The translations under genes were made by a program, and so were the position numbers. The notes beneath the pieces were generated by a model. That model saw only the letters and a list, made by a program, of their open reading frames with translations. It had not been told where the DNA came from and searched no databases. A stretch of 5,641 bases of DNA. Source: Verrucomicrobiales bacterium (GTDB lineage Bacteria > Verrucomicrobiota > Verrucomicrobiia > Verrucomicrobiales > DEV007). The stretch lies in NCBI GenBank assembly GCA_022424805.1, contig JAKMGR010000647.1, positions 1 to 5,641 on the forward strand, given 5' to 3'. This document shows positions 1 through 5,641 of the stretch, one piece after another (the first letter of the stretch is position 1; each line of letters begins with the position of its first letter).

Positions 1-3000
1 TTGTCCTGCTCGATTTTGGCTTTCAACTCGATGACGTTGCCCTTTACCAGAAGTGGATTGCACTTCTGGAAGGTTTCATTCCAGACCATGACTTCGGACA
101 TTCCGGTGAAGTCTTCGAGCAGGAGAATCGCGAACGGCTTTCCCTCGCGCTTCGTGTATTTCACGGTCGCTTCGGCAATGAGGCCGGCAAATCGTTGATT
201 TCGTCTACCAGGCTTCATCGCGGCAAGGTCGCCGAGATTCAGATAGCCACTGCGTTCGAGTGCGCTGCGATATTCGTCCAGCGGGTGACCCGTGACGTAA
301 AAACCAAGAAGGTCTTTTTCGTGCGAGAGATACTCCCGCTGGTTCCACTCGACGCGCTCCTCTTCATCAAAAACCGGCGCAGGCGCGGCGGAGATGAGGT
401 CATTCATGTCGAAGAGCGAGGTCTGGCCGGAGGCACGATCTTTCTGCGCGGCGCTGGATCCGGCGATGACCTGACCGACACGGGAGAACATTTCATCGCG
501 TCGCTCCATCGTAAAATCGAAGGCACCGGCTTTAATGAGGTTCTCGAGAATCTTCCGGTTCACGGACTTGGTATCGAGGCGGCTGGCAAAATCTTCGAGG
601 CTGGCAAATTCGCCGTTTTCTTCACGATCCTGGATCGCCATTTCCATGGCGGCGGACCCGACGTTCTTGATCGCGGACAGTCCGAAGCGAATCGCCTTGC
701 CTCCATCTGGAAGAGTCTCGGGCGCAAACTTGAGCAAACTGCAGTTGACGTTGGGAGCGAGAATTTCAATCCCCATTCGCTGACACTCGGCCACGAAAAC
801 CGAGATCTTGTCCATGTTGTTGATCTCATTCGAGAGAACGCCAGCCATGAACTCGACGGGGTAGTTCGCCTTGAGAAACGCGGTGTGGTAGGAAATGAGA
901 CCGTAGGCGGCAGAGTGCGACTTGTTGAAACCGTATCCCGCGAATTTCTCGAGCAAATCGAAGATGTCGTTGGCCTGTTTCTCGGGAATTCCGTTCACGC
1001 GGTCGCAGCCCTCAACGAACATTTTCCGCTGCTTGATCATCTCCGAAACCTTCTTCTTACCCATGGCACGGCGAAGAAGGTCCGCCTCACCGAGTGAGTA
1101 TCCGGCGAGAAGGTTAGCGGCTCGCTGGACCTGCTCCTGGTATATGAGAATTCCGTAGGTTTCCTCGCTGGCCTCCTCAAGCAGCGGGTGGAGGTAAGTA
1201 ACTTTTTTCTTCCCTTTTTTCCGGTCAATGAAGTCAGGGATGAGGTCCATCGGGCCCGGACGATAGAGCGCGATCAAGGCGATAATGTCCTCAATTCGAT
1301 TCACCTCGAACTGGCGACAGAGACTCATCATGCCACCGGATTCCAACTGGAATACTGCCGTCGTCTCGCCGCGGTTAAGAAGGTCGAAAGCGGCCTTGTC
1401 ATCGTAGCCTTCATTATCGAGTTCGAAGTCTGGCGTTTGGGCATGGATGAGATCCATCGCATCCTGAATGACGGTCAGAGTCTTGAGACCGAGAAAGTCC
1501 ATCTTCAGCATCCCGACGTCGGTGAGTGGGCTCATCGCATACTGGGTCACGACCTCGCCCTCTTTACCTCGCGTCAACGGAATGTGGTTCGACAGCTCGC
1601 TGTCACCGATCACGACGCCGGCCGCGTGGATGCCGGTTCCACGGGTAAGGCCCTCGAGGAACATCGAGGTTTTCCAGAGCTCATTCGAAGTGGGATTGAC
1701 TTCGAGCTCCTGCTTGAGATCGGGATTTTTCTTCTTCGCATCCGCGAGCGTAATATTCAGCTCGTTGGGAATCATCTTCGCGAGGCGATCCCCTTCGGTG
1801 AAGTTCAAGCCCATAACGCGGGCCACGTCGCGAACCACACTTTTCGCTCCGAGGGTGCCAAAGGTGATGATGTGAGAAACGGCTTTCTCTCCGTATTTCT
1901 GGCGCACGTATTCGATGACTTCGGGTCGGCGAGTCTGGCAGAAGTCGATATCAATATCGGGAGGAGAGACACGCTCTGGATTGAGGAATCGCTCAAAAAT
2001 CAGCCCGAATCGAATCGGACAGATGTCGGTAATTTCCAGCACATACGCAACAATCGAACCCGCCGCCGAACCACGGCCCGGACCTACGGGAACACCATTG
2101 TCTTTCGCCCATTTCACGAAGTCCCAGGTAATCAGGAAGTAGGAGACGAAGCCCATTTTTTCCATGACCCCGATCTCGTAGTCGAGACGCTGACGTAGCT
2201 CTGGATCGGTGTCGGCGCGTTCGCCGTAGCGTTGCTTGAGTCCGTCGAAGCAAACCTTGCGAAAGTAGTCCTCGCGTGGGCTGCCGTCGGGAGAATCAAA
2301 CTGCGGATACTTCTCCGAACTGGTTGCGTCGAGGTGAATCTCGACGTCGCACATCTGGGCGATGTGATAGGTATTAGCAATCGCTTCGGGCAAGTCCTTG
2401 AAGAGCTTGCGCATCTCGTTCGAGGTTTTGAAATAGACCTCGGGCGAGTATTTCATCCGGTTCTCATCCATGAGGAGAGAACCCGTCCCGATGCAGATCA
2501 TGACGTCGTGGGCATCGTGATCGGCGCGATTTAAAAAGTGCACGTCATTCGCCGCGACGAGTCCGAGATCGAACTCCTTTCCGAACTCCACCATCTGCCT
2601 CGTGCACAGCGCCTGCTCGGAAAAACCGTGGTCGTGAACTTCCAGAAAAAATCTCTCCCGTCCGAAGATATCAACGAAATCCCCGATGCTCTTGCGAGCG
2701 TTGGTGAGGTCGTCGTTCTGGATGAACTGATTAACCTCGCCATTGATGCAGCCGCTTAGGCAGATGAGGCCTTCCGAGTATTCGGCGAGCGTCTCCTTGT
2801 CGATCCGCGGCTTGTAGTACATCCCCTCGAGATGAGCGATTGAAGTCAGCTTCATCAGGTTCGCGTATCCCTGATTTGTCGCCGCGAGCAGCGTGATGTG
2901 AGAATTGCGCCGCCTTTTCTGCTTTCCGCCCACCGTGACCGGCTCGGCTTTTTTGTCGGTCAGCTTGATTCCGGGAGGGGTCAGGTATGCCTCGCAGCCG

Positions 3001-3215
3001 ATGATCGGTTTCACCGCAAAATCTTCGCCTCCCTGTGTCTTTTTTGCCGCCTGATAGAAATCAATCGCTCCGAAAATGTTGCCGTGATCCGTCATCGCAA
3101 CCGCCGGCATCTTGCAGCGCTGGGCCTTCTTGATGAGGTCCTTTACCCGAACCGCCCCATCGAGAAGCGAGTATTCGGTGTGCAGATGTAGATGGATAAA
3201 CGGATCGGCAGGCAT
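1..3215 (-). CDS. dnaE: DNA polymerase III alpha subunit (DnaE), C-terminus cut by window edge
   Basis: This is the catalytic subunit of the replicative DNA polymerase III, which extends primers at the fork. The frame is open for 1071 codons from ATG at 3215-3213 to the window edge; the family is usually about 1150-1180 residues, so roughly 80-110 are missing. The N-terminal PHP domain has [13 protein letters not shown] (8-20), TDHGN (42-46), GCEAY (73-77), SGC (154-156) and NDVH (223-226). The polymerase core has [11 protein letters not shown] (377-387), PDIDIDF (419-425) with likely catalytic D420 and D422, and MDFLGLKTL with the third aspartate D573. Further landmarks are RRAMGKKK (715-722), [14 protein letters not shown] (758-771), a helix-hairpin-helix region near 878-900, a probable internal beta-clamp motif QTSLF (931-935) and the start of an OB fold from about 1007. 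An in-frame stop lies upstream at 3278-3276, and the HLHLH motif begins seven residues after the chosen Met, supporting this start. No Shine-Dalgarno is visible. No frameshift was found in the stretches I translated. It is DnaE rather than PolC because PHP is N-terminal and no DnaQ-like exonuclease is inserted. Confidence 0.98.
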   Translation of the reverse strand, partial: MPADPFIHLHLHTEYSLLDGAVRVKDLIKKAQRCKMPAVAMTDHGNIFGAIDFYQAAKKTQGGEDFAVKPIIGCEAYLTPPGIKLTDKKAEPVTVGGKQKRRRNSHITLLAATNQGYANLMKLTSIAHLEGMYYKPRIDKETLAEYSEGLICLSGCINGEVNQFIQNDDLTNARKSIGDFVDIFGRERFFLEVHDHGFSEQALCTRQMVEFGKEFDLGLVAANDVHFLNRADHDAHDVMICIGTGSLLMDENRMKYSPEVYFKTSNEMRKLFKDLPEAIANTYHIAQMCDVEIHLDATSSEKYPQFDSPDGSPREDYFRKVCFDGLKQRYGERADTDPELRQRLDYEIGVMEKMGFVSYFLITWDFVKWAKDNGVPVGPGRGSAAGSIVAYVLEITDICPIRFGLIFERFLNPERVSPPDIDIDFCQTRRPEVIEYVRQKYGEKAVSHIITFGTLGAKSVVRDVARVMGLNFTEGDRLAKMIPNELNITLADAKKKNPDLKQELEVNPTSNELWKTSMFLEGLTRGTGIHAAGVVIGDSELSNHIPLTRGKEGEVVTQYAMSPLTDVGMLKMDFLGLKTLTVIQDAMDLIHAQTPDFELDNEGYDDKAAFDLLNRGETTAVFQLESGGMMSLCRQFEVNRIEDIIALIALYRPGPMDLIPDFIDRKKGKKKVTYLHPLLEEASEETYGILIYQEQVQRAANLLAGYSLGEADLLRRAMGKKKVSEMIKQRKMFVEGCDRVNGIPEKQANDIFDLLEKFAGYGFNKSHSAAYGLISYHTAFLKANYPVEFMAGVLSNEINNMDKISVFVAECQRMGIEILAPNVNCSLLKFAPETLPDGGKAIRFGLSAIKNVGSAAMEMAIQDREENGEFASLEDFASRLDTKSVNRKILENLIKAGAFDFTMERRDEMFSRVGQVIAGSSAAQKDRASGQTSLFDMNDLISAAPAPVFDEEERVEWNQREYLSHEKDLLGFYVTGHPLDEYRSALERSGYLNLGDLAAMKPGRRNQRFAGLIAEATVKYTKREGKPFAILLLEDFTGMSEVMVWNETFQKCNPLLVKGNVIELKAKIEQD

Positions 3216-3228
3216 GTCAGTGCGGAGG

Positions 3229-3253
3229 GGAATGGTGCCCGGAATGGGCCACC
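3229..3253. repeat. GGAATGG direct repeat and small hairpin ahead of dnaE
   Basis: GGAATGG occurs at 3229-3235 and again at 3241-3247, a 12-bp period. Overlapping it, GGTG (3234-3237) can pair with CACC (3250-3253) and CCC (3238-3240) with GGG (3246-3248), leaving one bulged C and a five-base loop. This would place a small stem about 18 nt before the dnaE start codon in the mRNA. It could modulate translation or be chance. Confidence 0.3.
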
Positions 3254-3272
3254 AAGGGAGGAACGTTTGACC

Positions 3273-3300
3273 ATCTTAGTGAATGCCGGAAAGGAGGCAA
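3273..3300 (-). promoter_or_regulatory. Candidate sigma70-type promoter for dnaE
   Basis: Read on the minus strand, TTGCCT (3300-3295) and TAAGAT (3278-3273) are separated by 16 bp. Each box matches the TTGACA/TATAAT consensus at four of six positions. The predicted leader would be roughly 50 nt to the ATG at 3215. Both boxes are imperfect, so this is a weak prediction. Confidence 0.3.
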
Positions 3301-3369
3301 GAAGATTGGGAAAAATGGATGCGATTTTGTGCAGATGGAGGGTCAGCGGCGAGGTGATGCCTCTGGAAA

Positions 3370-3403
3370 AATCCTGCCAATCCTTTTACTCCCTATTCAA
3401 TCC
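3370..3403. repeat. Cluster of AATCC-like units
   Basis: AATCC occurs at 3370-3374, 3379-3383 and 3399-3403, with a one-mismatch unit ACTCC at 3388-3392; successive starts are 9, 9 and 11 bp apart. On the minus strand this reads as repeated GGATT. Similar degenerate 'aggatt' strings occur between genes in several bacterial phyla; that comparison is from memory. It is probably a relic of a low-complexity intergenic repeat, with no visible coding function. Confidence 0.45.
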
Positions 3404-3458
3404 GTGGAGAATTTAAAGCCACTGAAATCTGGCGCGGATTTGATTGGCTCCGAGGGAC

Positions 3459-3477
3459 TTTCCGGCAATTTCGGAAG
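3459..3477. repeat. Hairpin-forming inverted repeat
   Basis: TTCCG (3460-3464) pairs with CGGAA (3472-3476), and one G-T wobble at each end of the stem extends it to seven pairs around a CAATT loop. It lies about 55 bp past the stop codon of the minus-strand exported-protein gene, where a terminator might sit. No T-rich run follows on either strand, so a classical intrinsic terminator is not supported. Confidence 0.3.
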
Positions 3478-3500
3478 CAACCCTCTCTTTTCACGCACTG

Positions 3501-3528
3501 CGGCTCGGCAGGGACGCCCCGCCCTACC
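3501..3528. repeat. GC-rich repeat-like element beside a stop codon
   Basis: This short element is far more GC-rich than its surroundings and reads CGGCTCGGCAGGGACG then CCCCGCCCTACC on the plus strand. Within it GGC-A-GGG (3507-3513) faces CCC-C-GCC (3517-3523) across an ACG loop, giving an imperfect hairpin with one A/C mismatch. It begins about five bases past the TAG stop of the minus-strand gene. I recall very similar strings as dispersed intergenic elements in verrucomicrobial genomes, but this window contains one copy, so repeat status is inferred. No T-tract follows. Confidence 0.4.
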
Positions 3529-3532
3529 TGTT

Positions 3533-4333
3533 CTATCGCTCACCAAACCGGACTTCCACCACACCCTCGTAACACGGGGCGATGATCGTCTCGCCATCTC
3601 GAATCAACGCGTTTGCCGCTGTCTTGATCTTGTGCTTCTTCAGCGTTTTGCCATTTCCTTTGTCGATCACACAGATGAAATCATCCTCCCCGGTGAATCC
3701 GTAGTGAGTCACAATGTGCTTGTCGCAGGCAATGAAGTTCCCGTGCGCGATCCCCGCGTCGCTGCGCCAGAGCTGCTTTTTCTCGGTCAGGGAAAATGCG
3801 TGCAGTATTGCGTTTGCTTTTATACCTGTGTTGGCCTCTTCGATGGTGTAGTAAACGATTTCCGTCTCGGGATCGAAGTGGACACGCGAGATGTTGGGCT
3901 GGGAATAGGCGGTCAATCGCAGAACTTCGCGACGATTTTGATCAATCACGACCACGACCCGCGTCTTATAATGGTCGAGTCCGTAGTGAGCGTATAGAAA
4001 GGGTCCGTCCTCGTAGACATCGGTACAGGGAAAGCGATCTTCGCCGCCAATTTCGATCTCGGGTGGGACAAATCCCGGGAGCTCTCCATGCCAGACATTG
4101 CCGGGCTTGAAAGACTGGAACACGGCGCCGCTGCGGTTCTTTTCCCCAGTCAGATCGGCCGAGGCATCGAAACGAGTTTGCTTCAGCGAAAAGCCATTGC
4201 TCTTCGCGGGCGGAGCTTTCTCGATTGCTCCCTTCGAAATTTCGATCTCGACGGCGGCGTCGCCTGGAGTCTGGGCAAATATCGAAGAAACAGAGAAAGC
4301 GGACAGGGCGAAGAGGGCGAAAAATTTTGGCAT
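3533..4333 (-). CDS. Exported protein of unknown function with beta-propeller-like repeats
   Basis: I do not recognise a named family for this 266-residue protein. Residues 1-20 form a signal peptide: Lys3, a hydrophobic stretch FFALFALSAFSV and a likely type I cleavage site after IFA (A20). There is no lipobox cysteine and no later membrane segment, so the mature protein is probably periplasmic or secreted. The C-terminal half shows two similar strand-rich modules: HYGL...VVVVID...REVLRL (116-140) and HYGF...FICVID...GKTLKK (210-233), with an LWRSD segment (188-192) between them. Such 'value-label-value' strands with ID.x.G turns recall PQQ- or WD40-like propeller blades. About two or three blades would fit, too few for a closed propeller. 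Four cysteines (103, 203, 221, 254) could form disulfides. ATG at 4333-4331 is set by the signal peptide; no Shine-Dalgarno is seen. It lies 317 bp upstream of dnaE on the same strand and is divergent from the polyketide synthase. Confidence 0.85.
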   Translation of the reverse strand: MPKFFALFALSAFSVSSIFAQTPGDAAVEIEISKGAIEKAPPAKSNGFSLKQTRFDASADLTGEKNRSGAVFQSFKPGNVWHGELPGFVPPEIEIGGEDRFPCTDVYEDGPFLYAHYGLDHYKTRVVVVIDQNRREVLRLTAYSQPNISRVHFDPETEIVYYTIEEANTGIKANAILHAFSLTEKKQLWRSDAGIAHGNFIACDKHIVTHYGFTGEDDFICVIDKGNGKTLKKHKIKTAANALIRDGETIIAPCYEGVVEVRFGER

Positions 4334-4361
4334 GATTTCAGTTAAAGATTAGTGCAGAGTC

Positions 4362-4389
4362 GGTATATTAAATCGGCAACGACAGACAA
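4362..4389 (-). promoter_or_regulatory. Candidate promoter for the exported-protein gene
   Basis: On the minus strand TTGTCT (4389-4384) and TATACC (4367-4362) are spaced by 16 bp, each matching the sigma70 consensus at four of six positions. The -10 box ends 28 bases before the ATG at 4333, giving a plausible short leader. The surrounding sequence is locally AT-rich. The assignment is tentative. Confidence 0.35.
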
Positions 4390-4446
4390 GCGCAAGTCGG
4401 TTAGCGGAATCACTTGGGCTATCCGGAAAACAATGGGAGAAAACCG

Positions 4447-4463
4447 TTTCCGCCCTGCGGAAA
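4447..4463. repeat. Perfect 7-bp inverted repeat with CCT loop
   Basis: TTTCCGC (4447-4453) and GCGGAAA (4457-4463) are exact reverse complements around a CCT centre. On the minus strand the stem is followed shortly by TTTTCT, so a weak terminator in that direction is conceivable, though a CGG separates stem and tract. An operator is equally possible. Confidence 0.4.
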
Positions 4464-4495
4464 AACCCTGACGAACGCATCATTGGTTTCCACTA

Positions 4496-4518
4496 CCGGA
4501 ACGATCCGATCGTCCTGG
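4496..4518. promoter_or_regulatory. Candidate operator: 23-bp dyad upstream of the polyketide synthase
   Basis: The core ACGATC (4501-4506) and GATCGT (4508-4513) are exact reverse complements around C4507. The symmetry extends outward: CCGGA (4496-4500) faces CCTGG (4514-4518) with one A/C mismatch and one G/T mismatch or wobble. The size and odd centre are typical of sites bound by dimeric repressors, and the site lies between two divergent genes. No regulator gene is visible in the window. Confidence 0.4.
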
Positions 4519-4556
4519 GTGGTGGGAGGAGTTTCCCAACAACAAACAACGATACT

Positions 4557-4607
4557 CACCCCCCATTCGACACTTATCAATCCAGTCACACTCATCGACA
4601 GGGGGTG
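4557..4607. repeat. Long stem-loop with C-run and G-run arms
   Basis: CACCCCC (4557-4563) pairs with GGGGGTG (4601-4607), and TCGA (4567-4570) pairs with TCGA (4595-4598) across a small 3x2 internal loop, leaving a 24-base terminal loop. TCGACA also occurs as a direct repeat at 4567-4572 and 4595-4600. In the plus-strand RNA this would be a stable structure about 120 nt before the synthase start, if transcription begins upstream of it. Confidence 0.35.
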
Positions 4608-4620
4608 GTTTCGGGATCGC

Positions 4621-4668
4621 CTACGAGAGGAACTGGCTCGTTGATGGAGCAAATATCTGACTACGAGA
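4621..4668. repeat. CTACGAGA direct repeat, 40-bp period
   Basis: CTACGAGA occurs at 4621-4628 and 4661-4668, starts exactly 40 bp apart, 60-110 bp upstream of the polyketide synthase. Paired direct repeats at this distance can be activator sites, but an 8-bp match could also be coincidence. Confidence 0.25.
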
Positions 4669-4676
4669 AATCTCCT

Positions 4677-4725
4677 GTCGCGTAACCACCGCGACGAGTT
4701 TTCGAAATCGGCTCCGCCTGAAAAC
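4677..4725 (+). promoter_or_regulatory. Two potential hairpins in the polyketide synthase leader
   Basis: GTCGCG (4677-4682) and CGCGAC (4690-4695) are perfect arms around a 7-base loop. GTTTTC (4698-4703) and GAAAAC (4720-4725) form a second pair whose 3' arm ends three bases before the ATG at 4729. If transcribed, the second stem would cover the place where a ribosome binding site should be, so it could limit initiation. The first pair could instead be a DNA operator. Confidence 0.35.
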
Positions 4726-4728
4726 AGC

Positions 4729-5641
4729 ATGTATATTAACGGAACAGGAACTTCAACACCTTCCCGGCACTACTCACAGAAAGAGGTCTGGGAAGTGCTC
4801 CGGGAACATTCGATTCTCGATTCTCTGCTACCCCGCTCGGGAAAAATTCTGGAGAAAGTCCTCCTCGGAAACAATGGCATTGATGGGCGTCATCTTTCCG
4901 TCGAACAGCTCGAAGAGGGTCTCATTGGCGATCCGGATGTGTTGCATTCGCGGTTTGCCACGGCGGCGCCGACCCTGGCATCGGATGCAGTAACTAATGC
5001 TCTCTACGACGCAGGAGTCGCGGCCGGGGAAATTGATGCCCTCGTCGTCAGCACGTGCACCGGCTACCTCTGTCCCGGCCTGAGCAGCTATGTCCTCGAG
5101 CGTCTCAACCTCGCGCCCGATACCTTTTGTCTCGATCTCGTGGGACAGGGCTGTGGTGCAGCCTTACCCAATCTGCAGACGGCGGAGTCGCTTGTCCGTT
5201 CCGGACGGGTGAAACACGCCCTCTGCATATGCGTGGAAGTCTGCAGTGCCGCCTTCTATCTCGACGACGACCCCGGTGTCCTCATCAGTGCCTGCCTTTT
5301 TGGTGACGGCGCGGCCGCCGCAGTCGTTTCCCGGGACAAAACCGCCGAGGCCCGTTCGATTGAATGGGTTAGCTCGACTACCCGCATGATCCCTGAAGAT
5401 AGGGAATCGCTGCGCTTCCAGAATCGCGCTGGCCTGCTTCGCAATGTCCTTGCTCCCGAAGTTCCTGACATTGCAGCCAAACATGCGCGAGAGGTCTTTG
5501 ATTCTGTCGCTCAAGTAACAGGCGTCGACGAATCGCAGATCACCGCCTGGCTCTGGCATGCCGGAGGCAAAAATGTCCTCGAAAAACTGCAGTCAGACTT
5601 TTCTCTCACAAGCGACGATGTAGCAATCAGTGCATCGCTCC
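4729..5641 (+). CDS. Type III polyketide synthase (chalcone/stilbene synthase superfamily), C-terminus cut
   Basis: Type III polyketide synthases are homodimeric ketosynthases that load an acyl-CoA starter on a cysteine, extend it with malonyl-CoA and cyclise it into pyrones, resorcinols or related aromatics. The frame is open for 304 codons to the window edge; the family is usually 350-400 residues. The N-terminus (INGTGTSTPSRHYSQKEV, from residue 3) matches the first strand and helix of the fold. STCTGYLCPG (108-117) precedes the nucleophile motif VGQGCGAA with catalytic C142. LFGDGAAAA (190-198) is the conserved chalcone-synthase-like GDGAA motif. WLWHAGGKNVL (274-284) carries catalytic H277; plant enzymes usually have HPGG where this has HAGG. 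The catalytic Asn should fall near residue 310, just outside. ATG 4729 is chosen because an in-frame TGA ends at 4644 and it fits the family N-terminus; no Shine-Dalgarno is seen. Starter and product cannot be inferred. It probably opens a biosynthetic operon running right. Confidence 0.95.
   Translation, partial: MYINGTGTSTPSRHYSQKEVWEVLREHSILDSLLPRSGKILEKVLLGNNGIDGRHLSVEQLEEGLIGDPDVLHSRFATAAPTLASDAVTNALYDAGVAAGEIDALVVSTCTGYLCPGLSSYVLERLNLAPDTFCLDLVGQGCGAALPNLQTAESLVRSGRVKHALCICVEVCSAAFYLDDDPGVLISACLFGDGAAAAVVSRDKTAEARSIEWVSSTTRMIPEDRESLRFQNRAGLLRNVLAPEVPDIAAKHAREVFDSVAQVTGVDESQITAWLWHAGGKNVLEKLQSDFSLTSDDVAISASL

Larger units (their letters stand above)
3216..3532. other. Intergenic region between dnaE and the exported-protein gene
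   Basis: This 317-bp stretch lies upstream of dnaE and downstream of the neighbouring minus-strand gene. I see no convincing coding sequence: the short open frames here lack recognisable protein features. It holds a candidate dnaE promoter (3273-3300), a small repeat and hairpin just before the dnaE start (3229-3253), a cluster of AATCC-like units (3370-3403), a hairpin (3459-3477) and a GC-rich repeat-like element (3501-3528). Its size and repeat-like content suggest that dnaE is transcribed separately from the upstream gene. Confidence 0.75.
4334..4728. other. Divergent intergenic region rich in dyads
   Basis: This 395-bp region separates the minus-strand exported-protein gene from the plus-strand polyketide synthase and should contain the promoters of both. 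Open frames exist on both strands (a 76-codon frame on plus, a 103-codon frame on minus), but neither has recognisable domains or a credible ribosome binding site. What stands out is an accumulation of inverted repeats: a perfect 7-bp stem (4447-4463), a 23-bp dyad (4496-4518), a long stem-loop (4557-4607) and two potential stems just before the synthase start (4677-4725). There is also an 8-bp direct repeat (4621-4668). Confidence 0.7.

Noticed and set aside
195..2198. Long plus-strand open frames (about 300 and 336 codons) opposite dnaE
   Set aside because: They are codon-aligned with the dnaE reading frame on the other strand, have no recognisable domain, and disappear as explanations once dnaE is translated with all its motifs.
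2895..2960. Basic KQKRRR segment in the DnaE PHP domain as a foreign insertion
   Set aside because: It falls in a loop of the PHP domain that varies in length among DnaE proteins, and the flanking metal-site residues E75 and H106 are in place, so ordinary loop variation explains it.
3507..3523. Intrinsic terminator for the exported-protein gene
   Set aside because: The hairpin is short with a mismatch and no T-run follows on the minus strand, so a rho-independent terminator is not supported.
3329..3997. 222-codon plus-strand open frame overlapping the exported-protein gene
   Set aside because: It runs codon-aligned antisense to a gene with a clear signal peptide and internal repeats, and it crosses the GC-rich repeat-like element. 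Its own translation has no coherent features.
4414..4644. 76-codon plus-strand open frame upstream of the synthase
   Set aside because: It needs a TTG start, has no recognisable motif and covers the dyad-rich regulatory region. It is in frame with the synthase but separated from it by a TGA and by 84 bases, and the synthase already has a complete family N-terminus.
4419..4730. 103-codon minus-strand open frame whose ATG overlaps the synthase ATG in a shared CATG
   Set aside because: The translation is arginine- and serine-rich without domain or signal features, no ribosome binding site precedes it, and it spans all the dyads of the divergent promoter region. A conserved small protein cannot be fully excluded without comparison to relatives.
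5164..5559. 131-codon minus-strand open frame inside the polyketide synthase
   Set aside because: It is antisense to the region carrying the catalytic Cys-His motifs of the synthase, with no features of its own.

Overview
This 5.6-kb window holds three protein-coding genes, two of them cut by the window edges, separated by two sizeable intergenic stretches. Moderate GC content, no clear Shine-Dalgarno sequence before any of the three starts, a DnaE-type replicative polymerase with a complete PHP metal site, and GC-rich and AATCC-type repeat-like intergenic sequence together suggest a Gram-negative bacterium, possibly Verrucomicrobiota (Opitutae-like). That placement is an inference from general familiarity, not a search result.

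Layout. Bases 1-3215 on the minus strand encode the first 1071 residues of the DNA polymerase III alpha subunit (dnaE); its C-terminal end lies beyond base 1. Bases 3216-3532 are non-coding and carry a weak candidate dnaE promoter, a cluster of AATCC-like units, and a GC-rich repeat-like element beside the stop codon of the next gene. Bases 3533-4333 on the minus strand encode a 266-residue exported protein of unknown function with an apparent duplicated beta-strand module, resembling beta-propeller (PQQ/WD40-like) repeats. Bases 4334-4728 are a divergent intergenic region unusually rich in inverted repeats. Bases 4729-5641 on the plus strand encode the first 304 residues of a type III polyketide synthase (chalcone synthase superfamily). 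Its catalytic Cys and His are visible; the expected Asn falls just beyond the window.

How the genes relate. dnaE is a housekeeping replication gene and is probably unrelated functionally to its neighbours. The exported protein is transcribed toward dnaE but lies 317 bp away from it, so it is probably a separate unit. The polyketide synthase reads away from both and is likely the first gene of a secondary-metabolite operon that continues to the right. The dyad-rich 395-bp region between it and the exported protein gene is the natural place for its regulation and is the least explained part of the window. I see no CRISPR array, tRNA, rRNA, transposase or other mobile-element gene, and no clear novel defence or other new system.
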